64,000 nt of DNA from Glossina fuscipes (GCF_014805625.2 NW_023998439.1:712846-776845); one strand, 5' to 3'. Positions 24,711-38,884 are shown, numbered from the stretch's first letter. Program-made: numbers and translations. The notes: a model not told the origin generated them from the letters alone.

Positions 24711-27700
24711 CTGGAATCTTCAACTCACTTTTTCTTTCTTTCGAAACAGGCAGTTCAAACTTTGCCACTGATATCGAGTAGGATTGCCACATCCTGCATC
24801 CTATTTTTATTGCCTTACGCAATAGACCTAATAGGCAAAAAAAAAAAAAAAAAAAAACATTACATACCCTTTCTGACTGATATAGTACGTGGAAGACCAA
24901 AATGAGATACCATCGTCCTCTTCAATATCAATTTGTAATCAATCAAGTCTGTAAGTAAAATTTTTTGAGGTTAGCTTTTTGATATCTTGCCTTTAGTTTG
25001 GGTTCACTACATCCTCTGAGTGCTGAATAATACTTTTTCGCATTGCATGAGCATTAACACAGATCGATCAAGTTCAAACCTCAGTCGAGAATATGTGTTC
25101 AAGCATTCAGTCGAGAATATGTATCATAAGCTCTAACTTTTTACCTCAGTGGCATTCCACAGCCCGGGAATCGATCGGACTTACTAAGCGTAAGGAATAT
25201 AAGTAAGAAAATATATTTTTTATAAAATCTCACGAAAGGAAAGACAAGCTGAAAACGAGCAGAAAATGAGCAAAATTCGATCTTCAGTTTGCGAATTTCT
25301 ACAAGAAAATGACTGAAATATGCGAGAGATGAAAAGTGAGAAACTACTTTTTAATAGTGTGGGCAGCAAAAATATCACTTGAGTGTGAAAATAAGTTGAT
25401 CGTATCGTATTAACCATTGGCGATTGAAAAATTTCCGTGGCGGGATACTAAACAAAAAAGAAAAAACGGTTACAGGCTTCTTAAAGGAATTCTAAGCAAT
25501 ATGCACACTTTCTATGTGCAACTTGGTGCAAGTTGCTGCATGATCATTAATGATATCAGGTCGACTTGGATATGGAAGACTTGCAAGCGCCGCTACTGTG
25601 CCAGCACAGGTTCTCGAAAGATTGAAATGACTATTACACATCGCACACACACACACACACACACACATCTTAAAACATTTGAAAGCAGCTTACAATATAA
25701 CAAACATGTTTTAAGATGTTTAACAATATCACATATATATATATTTACATATATATGTGTATTCAATTTTCGCATGCATATATATGTATGTATGCGTTTT
25801 TCGTACATTTACATTTATCTTATCATGCAATAATGCAGTCATCGTTTTCACTCAGTCAGTCAGTCAGTTCGTTAATTAGTTTTACTACTAACTTATCATT
25901 ATGGTTGACTGATTTCATGTGATATAAAAACCATACATAGCTATATGTTATGCATATATGCATTATACATGTGGTTGATGCAAAGTGAAGATGTTTTATT
26001 TTCTCTTCTACATCGAAAACACATCAATCTAAGATTATTATTTCATCATATTACGTAAATGTGTGGATAGCTACAGCGGGAAGTGAAATGAATTTTATTT
26101 CATCATATTTGTAAACTTAAAAAAAAAAAAAAAAGAGTTATGCAATCCCGAAAGAGCTTTCTTTCTTCCTTTCTTCATACATTTTTACTTTTCAGTCTAT
26201 GTTTTTTTTTTTGTTTATTTTTGGCGAAAGAATGCCGTCTTCTATATATTTGTTAATTAGAGCATAATCTCCGGTTTATGAAATTGCAATTTTTTTTTTT
26301 TTTTTTCCTGCTTGTTTGCTGAACTGAGCGAAGAAATTCATAAAGATATGAATGTAAGCAGAAATTGAATTTTCATAATTTAATTAAAATAAACTACCAT
26401 AAACTTACGCATATATATATATATATATATATATACATGCTCACATATACATATACATATAACAGGTCTATGGAGTATTAAAAATTTGCAACCTTCAAGA
26501 GATAAAAATTCATGCATTCATATCATTCATCCGAATCTATGCCTATGTGCAGAGGAAGTACGAAATGAATGGCGTTGTTTCTAGAGCATGATATTAAGTT
26601 CAATACTTTTTAGACTATTTATTATTAAACAAATTATTCGCGTAGATTTCTTTGTGCATATTGAAATAAGAAATGTAATTTTTGTTAAGCAACAAACAGA
26701 AAAGATATTATTCTTCGGCTTGAACCGAATCCTTTGCACCCTTATCTCTAAAAAGCTTAGTTTAGTTCTCCGTGTAGATCTGAACCGAGAACTAGCATAT
26801 AATTGGAGAAATTGAAAGATAAACGCAACTTTTCAAAATAGCGCTTTGTAACGGCGGTGCCTATCGACTTCGAGGTCATCTAAATGACCTGCAGCAATGA
26901 CGCACACGTTACTTACAACGCAATAATTCAGGTTCTAATAGAGCTTCCGAGCTGCACGTATCTTTCGAGCGCAGACAGTTCATTTACATTAGAACGCATC
27001 TTGTAGACTGCATAACTTTCAAAAATAAATCCATCACTAGCCATCGACTAACTTTTTCCGATTTTCTGATGATAGATGACTTTTCCCTCTTGCCAAGACG
27101 TATAAGAAAGGATGAATCTCTCTCCTTGGATGAATCTTAAGTCAATGGTTGCCCAAGATGATAACAGAACGGGAAATCCATATTTGCTAGCAGCGTCTGT
27201 TTTTTTTTAGTACTTTTACTGTCTCGTGGAGCCCGCTATTAATTGTAAGCTTGTTTGGAAGCCGAACGAATCCATTTTCATACCTATTATTTGATTGGTC
27301 TTTGTGCGTAGGAGCTACCCTTTTGTGCGGACAAATACTTAATTTATTTATTCATATTCTTATCTTGATTCGCGCCACATGTTCGCTCTTGTCTCGACGT
27401 TATTCAAAGATCGCTATGAGCACATTTTATGGAAAATTCCATTAAGCTGAACGTTTCATGACACATTTGGGTCGTGCGCCATGCATTCAAATAACAAATT
27501 ATGATTTCATTGTATTTGTTTATATGCAGTTAAGCATCCAGTTTTCATAAAACTCCTGGAGTAAAAATCATATAAAAATATATTTGAGGTTGAGTCGCTG
27601 TTTAAGGTCGTCTTTGGCAAACCCAAAGCGCAAATCCTTTTAGTTGAACACAAATAAAGTCATTATGTCGTAGTAAAGCTTTTCGTTTTTCTTGTCTTGT

Positions 27701-28059
27701 GTTTGTTTCTCGCCTTCGCCTGCCATAAAATTTTCGAAATTCTCTACGGCGCGAAGCTTCAAAGTGATGTCTATTTTATTGTGAGGATGTCCTTAAAAGA
27801 GGTCTATGGGGATTGCACTACAAATGAGTTTTCTATTTGAAGCTTTTTCCACCTTGAAAGTTTCTGATAGGGATGGACAGACAAACGTGACTCAATCGAT
27901 TTAGAACATAACATAGATTATAATTAGAAGCTTTGCTGGCTCTTTATAGTCCACTTTTTGGTTTTGATAGAACTATTGGACTTTTATTCTTCGTAGGTAA
28001 AAATGTTTTTTAAAAATAAGAGGCAGCATGTAAATGTTCGATTATATAACATTTAAACG

Positions 28060-28180
28060 TTTACACAGCCGATATTAGTTATAAATAATTTTGATGCCGT
28101 ACACTCTGATTTTGGTAGAGCTTTCGACCTAGTTAGCCATAAATTATTATCCTTCAAGCTCCAAGCGCCTTGACGACACA
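28060..28180 (+). pseudogene. non-LTR retrotransposon reverse transcriptase fragment
   Basis: A short open segment translates to a block close to the reverse transcriptase core of jockey-like elements, here reading SDFGRAFDLVSHKLLSFKL against the usual xxDFSKAFDxVxHxxLxxKL. The frame is closed by a stop soon after (28171-28173), and flanking frames are broken. Only this core is clearly recognisable, so the rest of the element has decayed or was deleted. Confidence 0.6.
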
Positions 28181-29848
28181 TACATTACAAAAACGATTTA
28201 TATAAGTTTGGTGGGACCAAGACTTGGATATACATCTGGTGCGTGGTCTCCTTTTAATAGGCGTTATGTAGATTCAATCCTACCTCGTGCCAGATATTAA
28301 TCGAAAATCTAGATAAGAATATCAGCGTAATGCGGTGGAGTCAATATGCTACTTGACATCTCCATTATAAACAAAATACTTTGCAAGATTTGTATATTAG
28401 TGTCAGCGTCTGGGTATCAAAGAGTCGCCTTCAGAGTAATAACGAGATATCTTTCTACGTGGTTTAGCTTTTTATAAGTACAGAGACGGTTCTTTGTTGA
28501 AATTACTTATATATTTTCAAACTTTTTTATTATATATATAGTGAGTTTTGAGTATATATAGTGAAGAGAAGTTGTTTATTACTCATATTAATTGTGTCTT
28601 CTCGATTAATGACGGCGAAGAATGTGAGTATCATGGCGTATACTTATTGTGATATAAGTAAAAGAACAATGACGAAATCTGAATGCACTGTCGCTTCCAA
28701 ATTTGAAATATTTGTTATACGTAGCATAATTTTCTTAGATTTCGATCGCGGCATCAATGGGTGAATTGCTTGGCATATGTCTCCATAACCATTTCACAAA
28801 GCTGTATTAAACGGAGAAGTTGGACGTAAAATGTAGAAAGGCTCGACTTTTTCAGCTATGAACCAAGTGATGGCAGCAGAGGCACTTTGAACAGTATCTG
28901 AAGTATTCTCATGACTCGCGATGTAAATGAATTCGTCTAAGTTCAGAAACTCAAAGATATGCTTGAAAACTGGTTTTACAGATTATGTTAGGCGCAGTGT
29001 TCATTGTCTGAAGGACAGGATAAGTGAAACAGATCCCAACTATCATATATTCCCGATTCCGAGAGAGAAATTGCTTAATGTATGAAGCATGGCTATGCGG
29101 ACGATTTATTGTTTTCAAAATGTTGCTAAGGTTTAGTAGAACTAAGCACCTAATGTTGTGGAGCGGAAGAAAAGAAAAGTTTACTTTAGAATTTAGGTAG
29201 AGTTTTGTTGATTTTATTATGATTTCACTTGAGGTAGGTTAAAAATATTCTTCCATACAAAATTCACAAAGATTACAATTTTGATTTGATTTACGTAATG
29301 CATAGATTATGCATATATTCCTGTGGTGTATCCTCTGCGTGTTGGATAGAGCGGCGTTTGTTTCTTCTTCGCCTTGTAAACCTTTGGAAAATTCTTTATA
29401 TTCTCATTCCTTGCGCGCATTCACACACATACCTATATATATATACATCGTTAGAAGCAAGCAAAACTCGGCTGTCCAGTCCTGCAAGCATCTCTCGATT
29501 ATCCAGCCCGCTGCCCACAATCTGACATGGTTTGGTTATGAAGGTCATTTAACGTTGAAGTTAAATATAACTTTTAACCCCCTTCACAAGCTACCAAAAA
29601 AAAAACTGGAATATGCTTAATTCTTGAGAAAGCTTTTTTAGAATGCAACATTGTACCCTTCAACATCTAGATGCTTACACACAGCATGTAACACTCAGAA
29701 GTTTATGTTATTTATGTTTTATTTGTTTTTCAGAATCATTTTGTCGATTGATTTTCCTTCGATCTTCGTTCCTATCTTAAGATTTAATTTAATAAAGAGG
29801 TAGTTTTAGCAAAGACATAAACCAATATATGTATATTTACTTATGACA

Positions 29849-29908
29849 GTAGAGTAAAAAAGAGAAAAAGTCAATGCAAGAGAAAAGTACATGTACTTTG
29901 ACCCAATT

Positions 29909-29971
<63 letters not shown>

Positions 29972-30649
29972 TAATATACATATATATATACATAAGAACT
30001 ATCCTCGTTTTATTTAATTTATTAAGCACATCATGGGTACAAAGTGAATTTTAATCTCCGGAATAGCTTTTTGCGACAAGTCAAGTGCACAGGATATCAT
30101 ATAGAATTGTTGTTCAGAGTACTTCTTGTTTAGGAGAATCATGTCAAGGGAATATTTTCAAATATTTTATGTTGCATTTACTATAGATTTTGTATTCTCA
30201 AATACTTTGCTTAATTATTTTCTTTTAAAGGGTTTTAAAAACATTTCTAAAGTTTAGCGGCAGCCAGATTGTTTGTGCATCATCACCAGCTTTTAGTTGA
30301 AGCGATATATTGCTACCAAGAGAAATGTTATCAGGCTTTCTTTTAAACTTATCGATATAAATTCCAATTTCTGTTGACAATTTTTCCTCAATCTTAACCT
30401 TCTTGCTCTCAATGGTTTTTTGTTTAAGGCTAATATAACGCAAATACATTTATTAGTAGGTGAGTCAATTAAATGGCAAGTACTGTGTACCATATCCATA
30501 TTTATATCATGAACAAATTGTTCATATATCTGCATATATAATAAATATATATATATATAAATATATACATATGTATATATATATATATTAACTGGGTCAA
30601 AATACATGTACTTTTCTCTCTCATTCACTTTTTCTCTTTTTTGCTCTAC
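29849..30649. mobile_element. 801-bp element with long terminal inverted repeats
   Basis: Left arm 29849-29915 and right arm 30583-30649 are inverted copies of about 67 bp with few mismatches; both contain GAGAAAAGTACATGTA and GACCCA in the same order. Each inner edge runs into a (TA)n or (CATA)n microsatellite. The interior is AT-rich and holds a 74-codon ATG frame on the minus strand (30225-30449) of no recognised family. It could be a MITE/foldback element or a source of hairpin RNA. Confidence 0.65.
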
Positions 30650-31499
30650 AATCGTATAAAATATCTTTTTAAATAAACATCATAAAATGTATGCTGTTAT
30701 CAAAATACTATATTAATAAACACAAAATTACATCCTTTTTTTTTTTTTTTTTTTGGTTTGTTATTCACAAAAACCTTTACCTATGTGCGCACACACACAC
30801 ACATACATAAACATTTATGCACAAGTTTCTCCACTTTTTGCCAATATATACATATATACATATGTATATATGTATATGAGAGCATGAAGTCTTTCCGCTT
30901 TTTTTTTCCCCTTTTCACTCGTTCACTTATCAGAAATTGTTAATCACAGTTGGATGCAATGTTTTCCTTTTCGTATCGCTTTGTGTATAACACATACGCA
31001 TACATGCAAATAGTTTCACTGTACAGTTTTTTATTCAATCTTATAAACGTATGTATGCCAGGCATGTGAATATGCATTTTGTTTATTACAGATGTCTATC
31101 AGTATTTACAGCAAATATTGCATATGATGTTGTTATGAGGACAAAAATTTAAAGAAAAAGACAAAGAATACGAAGAAGAAGAAGAGAATGAAAGGACAAA
31201 ACAAAAAAAAAAAAAAAACATGATTCGCTTGAAAAACACAAGTTTGATTGAAATTTACGTTTGATACGAATTTTCAAAACTCACTATGCTAAGAAGGCGT
31301 TAAGCCGTAATATGAGTGAGGTTTTCAAATAATCTCAAAACCGGGGCATCGTATATGATTTTGTAATTTATGAAAGGACGAAAACATTCGTGAATAGGAC
31401 TCTATTTTGATTGTTTTGGTAGACAATACTTATGCGTGACAATCTGCAGAATTTACGCAGACGTAAGTTGGATCTATATAAACTTTCTTGAAATCTTAT

Positions 31500-31645
31500 G
31501 CTAAGGTTAAAGATTTAAGATTAAAGTCTTAAAACTAAAATCTTAAAACTAGCATCTAAGGCTATATGGGCTTTTTTGGAAACTCTATCTATCGCACTTG
31601 AAATCCAGTGAGTTGTTAGTCGAGACTCTCCATTCACTCACTTAA
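31500..31645 (-). repeat. tRNA-derived SINE, copy 2 (degraded head)
   Basis: Shares the body blocks AAAACTAGCATCTAAGGCTAT and AGTCGAGACT with the copy at 16071-16262. The body segment with AGTCTTAAAACTA is partly duplicated inside this copy. The A and B boxes are degraded. Confidence 0.55.
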
Positions 31646-32504
31646 AGTAGCATATGTGCGGTGTAAATGCATAAATGAATTCAAATCTCGGACATTCATA
31701 CGTTCTGCTCCTAAGAATTGCCTTCACTTTGTGAAATCCCTGTTGTCTGCACCTGACTACACAATGTGTACTTAATTGTTACTGGAACGTTTTCAAGGCT
31801 GGTCTAGTTTTATCTAGTATCTATTCTCTTTAACGTGGACTTCAGGCTTACATTAGATAAACTTATCGGGCATTTCATATGGAGTTTTGTGCGATTTCTC
31901 AGTGCATTTCGTTGTTTAGCGAGTAATGACAGCGGAACACATCCCCTGATAATTTCGCCAAACTACTTTGTTAATCTATACAAAAATCTGCATTTCATAC
32001 GTAGCATCACTAAAACAACTGTGACTTGCAAACTAATATTCAGATTTGGAACTAATTGTACAGATACGTCAAAAGTCATCGTGCATGTGTGCGTCGTCCT
32101 ATGACCTTATTGTATATTGTATATACCTTATAGCATATTACGATATGCTATTGCAGTTAAAGAGAACGACGCTTACATAAGCTGTTATGGGAAAAATTGG
32201 CAAATTGGTCGGACTGAAATACGTTAGTAAGTGCACTCGGATTTTTAGGTTATGTAGTTAGATGGGATGGATGTTTGTTATAATCGAAACAATGTATCTG
32301 GCGTAACCTTATCTTTCAAGGATAGAAGGAATGCAAAGATATACGGATATGAGTATACAGGGATATAAGCGTACAAGCAAGCAAGGATGCAACGCTGGAA
32401 GACAAAAAATTGGGCAATAAAAAGATAGCGTATTTAAAATGATTTCTTAGATTACAAGAAGAAGAAGAAGAAGAAATCTGAAAGAAATATGTAGCGTATA
32501 AAGT

Positions 32505-32589
32505 TCTGACGCCGATAAATGCTAGTGCTTTAAGACTTTAGTCTTACAGTTTGTTCTCTGGCTAAATTAATAATAATAGTAATAATAGA
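32505..32589 (+). repeat. tRNA-derived SINE, 3' part only
   Basis: Opposite orientation to the other copies: GCTAGTGCTTTAAGAC, then CTCTGGCTAAAT, ending in (TAA)n. This is the body and tail without the tRNA head, i.e. a 5'-truncated copy. Confidence 0.6.
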
Positions 32590-32919
32590 AAAATCTGATA
32601 AACATATCACAGATTACATAAAACATATTAAGCTGTATTTGAAAATCTTTTTGTTTATTCTTCAAATTCTCATAGCGGAGGTGAGAAACTTAAAAGGCAA
32701 TTAGCTCATATCAAAATCTGAGCAGAGGCCAACAAAGCCTACATTCACAACAAACTGAAGCTTAAGCAGCTCGAGATGCCTAAAAGTTTAAGATCGGCAA
32801 GTTCATGGGCAGATCGATAGATCGAGAAACCTTGGAGAGTTGTTCATTCTAAGAGAAGGAAGAAAATCAATCAGAACTTAAGTTTAGTCTTTTTTTCGAA
32901 AATTTATTTAGACGTTAGT

Positions 32920-33290
32920 TAGACATTATTCACTCATCTGCTATGGCTATGATAACAAGTCTGCGATAAAAATTACAAACTATAGGTTTAGTTAAGTTAA
33001 ATGCTTGAGCTCTTCTCGTGCTCTTTCAGATTATCTAGCATCGACACTTTTCAGGACTATGATAAATAGTCAATATCAATCAATAAACTGTGGAGTTAAA
33101 AATTCACTCAGCGCATAACTTACTCACCTCTTAGGACTATGACAAAAATTCTGGGGTAAAAACTATAAACTATAGTTGTAGTTAGGTCACATGCTTTGGC
33201 AAAGCTATAACTCTTACAGATTATCTAGCATCGGCACTTTTCCAGAACGACGATAACCAGTCAATGGCAATCAACAAACTGTGGAATTAA
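32920..33290 (+). repeat. diverged tandem duplication, about 190-bp period
   Basis: Copy A (about 32920-33100) and copy B (about 33110-33290) share CACTCATCTG/TACTCACCTC, ACAAACTATAG/ATAAACTATAG, CAGATTATCTAGCATCG, and AAACTGTGGAGTTAA/AAACTGTGGAATTAA in the same order. No coding content seen. Confidence 0.75.
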
Positions 33291-36159
33291 TTCAAATCAA
33301 GCGTTTTGGTAAAACTTTTGCTTTAACTAAAAGGAACAAAGATATATAAGAAGACATAGTAAGGCCGTAGCTAAAACTCGTCCTCTTTCTTGAAAAAAAA
33401 AAAAAAAAATCTACCTAAAATTTTTAAAATTGTAAAAGCGATGATAAATCGAACATACCGTTCGTAAGCGATGGTTTTTACAAAAAAAGCAAACGATAGC
33501 AACGCTGTAAACTTTGTTTACAATTTTTACGGTAAAGTGACTGTTTTAATTTTCCGTTTTTCACTTTTACATGGATTTCATTAAAAACGTGTAAGAGGAT
33601 GAAATTTTTGATGACCAAAGAGTGAAAATATTATTGCAATGCTCTGAAAAGTATTTAATAACATTTATTATTGTGTTTCTCAGAGTTTCTTGTAACAACT
33701 GTAAAGAAAAGCATTGTAAAACTGTTAAGAGTTATATATGTGAGACTTAATTAAAGAGAAAAAAAAAACGAAAAAAAAAAAAAAAATGTTTTTTTATTTT
33801 AATATTTTTTTTTTCGCAATAACTATAATATTTGCTGGTTGTACAGCAAACATTTCGATAATGTTTGGTAACAATTTCATTTATTTCAACCTACATTGCT
33901 TTCATGCATACATTTATATTTATATTTTGTAGTAAAATGTTGAAAGTTTGTATTTAATTGAAATGGTCATAAAACTCTCGCTTCTCTTAAATTGCAGACT
34001 GTAACTTGCTATTCACTACTTTTGAAAATGAAATAATATTATGAAAAGAATGTTGCAAACAAAAAAAAAAAAAAAAAAAAAAAGTCATTAACTGCAGTCG
34101 ACTTCACCTTTCAGAACAAATCAACTGCAACTACAACCGCTTAACGTAGAGACAGAAAAAAATGAAAAACTAACGAAAGACTTTGTTTATGGTCGACTCT
34201 TGGATATCCTTCACTTATAATGATTGCGTGCCTTCAAGCATAAGGTTTCGTTTATTCGGGGCCTGAGGGGGTGGCTACCCTCGCACCATGGCTTTAAGTT
34301 TATAAGTCATGGCAAGTATCGACTCTAGCCACTTTGCTCTCCTTTACTACCTCATTACTCATTTCGTTCTGGGCCTCACCGTGGCAGACGTACAAGCGAT
34401 ACCCACCGAGTGGTTTGGCACAAAAAAGGAAAAACTTTAGTTTTTTTTCTCTTTCCTATCCATCTGTTGTCCGGCAAAAATTTGTCCCCGAAATGGGTAT
34501 TTTTTTTTGCTTAGTACCTTCCAAGTTTCAGTTCTTCTTTAGCTTTCTCTTCTTCTTGCAGCTCTTGCTAACGTCGCGGTAAGTGCGGATTTAGTTTATT
34601 GTAAAATTTCATTTATTGGAAATAACTGCAAGTAAAGTGAACTCAATTTTAGGTTTCAGCTCGACTTTTATCGTATTCAAGGCCGTAGGAGAAGGCAGAC
34701 GAGTTAAAGTCGCGAGCAATCATCGAAAGTTAAATCAACTTAGGAATGCGTTGCTAACTGAATGATTTAATTAGTATATCCCCAAATTTTCTTTTGTTTT
34801 TTTTTGGCAATGCTAACAATTGAAACAATTAACGCAACATAGTTGATGTTTGGCATCTAGCATTTAATGAGTTGGCAGTAAAACAAAGAACATAAACAAC
34901 AAGTTACAACAAATAGAAACGATTATGAAAACATAGAAATGTCTATGATCTTATATTTACTTTGCAAAATGTTGCCGTTGTGTCAGAATTCAATGGCAGA
35001 ACACGCTAACGGGCGGTGGGGTATAATAAAGAGATATTCAGGCAATTGTATGTAAAAGCGGGAATTTTAGGTAAGCAAAACATTTAAGTTAGTGGAGGCA
35101 AAAAGTGTTTTGTTTTTGAACGCAAAAATACACATTAGCCTGCGGATTAGGCAAAAGTAATATAAGAAAACATACAACCGAAGTAATATATATATATATA
35201 TATATATATATAATGATTTTTCATTAAAAGCGTTCTTCGTCTAATTTTCAATAACTTGGTTTTTTGTGGTCGCGTGGCCGATTGATTACCGCTTGATACC
35301 TTGATTGCCAACATCGAATTCATGCAAATACTGAAAACAGTTCACCAAAAATTGTAAGTTTTTAAGGCTCATTTGAACTTTGAAATTAAGTTTTTTGCTC
35401 ATTTAAAAAACGTTTAGCTTTTATTTTATTTTAACTTAACAATTAACACTAAAAAAAAGTATTTGTAAATTTATATTTAACCAACATATCGTACTATAGC
35501 ATGATATGTCTCACAGTCTCACAAGTAGAAAGGAATCTGCTATCTGGGGCAGGAAGGGAGCAATCGAGAACAAAATTTGGAACAGAGATCCGTCAAGGAA
35601 CTGTGCATACCATATCAGATTTAAAACTTTCTTAACAAGCTAATACATCACTCAGTAAGTTCGTAGGATCACATGTCCATGTCACCATAGTGGCGAATAA
35701 ATATGATTTTTAGATGGCACCAATCTTCATAGGAAATATGTCATGTATGCTGATTTACACACAGGTCACAGTTGCTTTAGTTTAGCATGAACATGTCCAG
35801 AAAACCATTCGCAATCATTTTGAAAGACTGAAAGAAAAAAAAATTGAAACTTGACGAGTTCGAAAAAACGCAAGAAAGCAATAATCACTCAATAAGTTTG
35901 CTACCCAATATCCATACAATTTTTATTTAGATAGTCTTAACCTCCAAGCGAAATGTTTCAAAATCCGACCATCAGTTTACATGTTACACATGTTTTAGCA
36001 AACAATGGGAAATTCATTGTTAAGGAAAATTAAGCCTTAACTAAGCAAAATGTTGAAATGTTTCAAAACAATTAAATTACAAAAACAAGATTAAGAAATT
36101 CCAAGATTCATATTGGCATTTTGTGAACTTTCGTTCGTACAATCAGTTTTCTCTGTTTT

Positions 36160-36905
36160 TTATACCCGACATCATTTGTGCTACAGGATATATTAACTTA
36201 GTATAGCCATAGGTAACACGCACAACGGTTTAAAAAAGATCGACGATTTACTATACCGATTTATTCAGAATCATAATCTAAATTGATCTAAGTCTGTCTG
36301 TCCGTCTAATGTCTGTCCATGTACATTTGTGTCCAAGTTGCAGGTTGCAATTTTTGAGATGTTTTGATGAAATTTGGTACAGTGACATGTTTTGACGCAA
36401 GGGCGTCCACTAACGGTCCACTTTTTTGATCACTCTCCATACGGCAGCGTCCTATTCTGAAAAGTTGTTATATGGGTAAAAATTGCAACTTCCTCAACTT
36501 TTCGGCAAAAGTGGCTAAGCAGTAGTATTTCTGCTTTCTAAATTGCTACGTAAACTTGGGACCCGCTGGTCAATTTTTGAACCCCCTGTCATATAATGAA
36601 AACTCAAGTTCATACGACAAAAAGATATAATTTGAAATACTTCATGGTGAAAATTATATCATAAAAGTAATTTAACATAAAAAAATCAACTCTACCAAAT
36701 TTAGACCATCTTGGCCTATTTTGTAGATTCTATCCTAATAAAGAATTGACTCTTTGTGGAGCAAAATCGTCCAAGATTTAATATGTGGTGATGAAAATTA
36801 ACCCATAATAGTAATTTCAGGCAAAAATAAGAATTGTGTTAGACAATGTAGGGGTGTAGGGTATTTAATGCTAGGCTTTGCCCGACTATAATGTTCTTAC
36901 TTATT
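36160..36905 (-). repeat. dispersed repeat family B, long copy
   Basis: Read on the minus strand it starts AATAAGTAAGAACATTATAG followed by TCGGGC and ends near GGGTATA (36163-36169 on the plus strand reads TATACCC-like). Related copies lie at 39105-39600 and 56905-57180. The GTCTGTCCGTC-type block is shared with family A. Confidence 0.6.
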
Positions 36906-37109
36906 TTTTACATATACGATTTAATTGTTTCGCTTAAATTGCTTCTTTGTGGATAGAGTTTAAATATACATCGCACAGAGTCCAAGCCGTAAGCATAAAA
37001 TCACATCCTTGCCAATCTCTCACTATTGGTCGATTGGTCATTGGCCAAAATTGGGCTCGTTTTTCAATTACGTGCTCTACACATATAAGAATCTTGCGAT
37101 TTTCAATCG

Positions 37110-37209
37110 NNNNNNNNNNNNNNNNNNNNNNNNNNNNNNNNNNNNNNNNNNNNNNNNNNNNNNNNNNNNNNNNNNNNNNNNNNNNNNNNNNNNNNNNNNN
37201 NNNNNNNNN
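37110..37209. other. assembly gap, 100 N
   Basis: Exactly 100 N bases, the usual placeholder for a gap of unknown length. Open frames spanning it are not real. Confidence 0.98.
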
Positions 37210-38884
37210 CAACGGCAAAAGCAACGGCAACATAATAATAACAACAATGCAACAAGGAACAAACATTAGCCTGCAAATTTATTGTTATTGTTATGTATCA
37301 GAATCATGTTTGGCTTTACATCTCTATATATGTATGATTGGTTGAAAGTTTTACAAGTGAAATGGTTTAATATCCCCCTTATGCAGATGTATGTACAAAA
37401 AAAAAAAAAAAAAGTGTGTAGCGACTATTTAATAAACATGAAAGCATATCCTTTGGCAGACCAAAGTTTTCATACAACGAAAACAATAACAAGCAACGGA
37501 AACGGAACTTGCACTTGTTATTGAACGAACAAGGTATGATATGAGATAATTATTATTGCAGTTTGCTAAATGACATCACTGACAAACGAGTAAAAGTCAG
37601 ACTCAAATACTGTGAGATTTCCTCATTCAAAGCACTCTATTGTTGTTATAGAGAATATTTTAACGAAATGTTGGTCTAATGCATTGCATTGCATTGCACC
37701 GGTAACGACGTCGAAATGACGTTTACCTTCATTTTTACGGAAATCTGACAGAAATTTCTTCTTTCAATTTTCTACGTCATGTTTAATTGACAAATAGTTG
37801 CAGCGCAAATATGTTTTACTATGTGTTCCGTTAAGTAGGAGGGGTTCCTATTTCGTGGCCGCGGAAAAATTAATCAATTTTTTTTTTTTTTTTTTTTGGA
37901 TATTTACCTCTTCTTTGTTAATACTATTCGATGGAAGTGATTGTCATGCATAGCTATAATTGCAAAAATTATTTTGGCTTCCTTTTCTTTCTTGATTGCG
38001 ATACATGCCGCATAGGTATGGGAAAGTGAACGGTCAGTAGTTATTAATGATCACCGTTTGTTGTTGTAGTGCTTTATAAATATGCCCCTATATATAGGGT
38101 ATGTGGATAACATGCGGAATGCTTTAGTCGTTTATTTGTCAATGTTGATTTATTCATATCTACCTTTCCATCTATCCATGCGCTATGCTTACAATTCGAA
38201 CATGATACGAACAAATTATATTTTCACACAAACATTATGTAAATTGAGTATGTAGTACTGTATGTAGTACGTTTCATAAGAGCAATTTATAATACCTTTG
38301 TAGTATACGGGAATGGAAAAATGTTGATGAAATCCATCTGCTTCTGCTTGATGCTTACAAAGTTTTTCATAATTGAATGAGAGGCAAGTAATTGCGTTAT
38401 TTTAAAACAAAAGGGTGGCCCGCCAGTAATGCTAGCGATGATTAAGTATAAGCAAAAAAAAAAAAACATTTTTTTTTTTTAATATATGACACAATCACTC
38501 AGGAGATGTCTCCTATTCTGCGAATGGCTGTATACTGTTACGAGCACAGAGAGCGTCAGCGTCTGCGACATTTGTGATTACTGGTCAGAGTTAGGTTGCA
38601 GCATAATTTTTTTTTCGCTTAGCTTTTCCACATAACCTTGCATGAGCGAATTACGTATCACATCTTGTAGATTTTCCTATGACCGTGAAAAGGGGATCGG
38701 TAAAGTGCGCCTATTACCAAGCTCTCAAGTCCATCTATACACTTACCTAGTAGTACAACAGAAGAGAGAAAAAGATGGAAGAAAAGAAAACTACTTGCAA
38801 TATATCCTCTTGATTCGGTAGCCCGTCAATTGGACATCCGATCAATATTTGGAATGATATGCAAATCACTTAAATCAAGTAAAT

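Larger units (their letters stand above)
22753..28050. other. gene-poor DNA after Poc1
   Basis: No gene recognised. Contains (TC)n(TA)n at about 23487-23526, a 79-bp spaced direct duplication (23789-23910), a (GA)n tract with an assembly gap (24601-24706), (CA)n at about 25645-25667 and (TA)n at about 26410-26434. Open frames across these tracts are artefacts of simple repeats. Confidence 0.6.
30650..36159. other. gene-poor DNA with SINE pieces and a tandem duplication
   Basis: No gene recognised. It includes two SINE copies (31500-31645, 32505-32589), the duplication at 32920-33290, A-tracts near 33765-33785 and 34061-34083, and (TA)n at about 35188-35212. The 34200-34600 segment is less AT-rich but I see no known coding signature. 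Confidence 0.5.

Noticed and set aside
24424..24900. Frames of 112-115 codons across the GA tract
   Set aside because: They translate simple GA/TC repeats (Arg-Glu or Ser-Leu) through an assembly gap.
28561..28764. Small secreted-protein-like frame with a hydrophobic start
   Set aside because: It begins with GTG, not ATG, and lies beside a decayed retroelement.
340..34600. 
   Set aside because: 
36934..37345. Frames of 86-132 codons near 37.1 kb
   Set aside because: They run through 100 N bases and have no recognisable coding content on either side.
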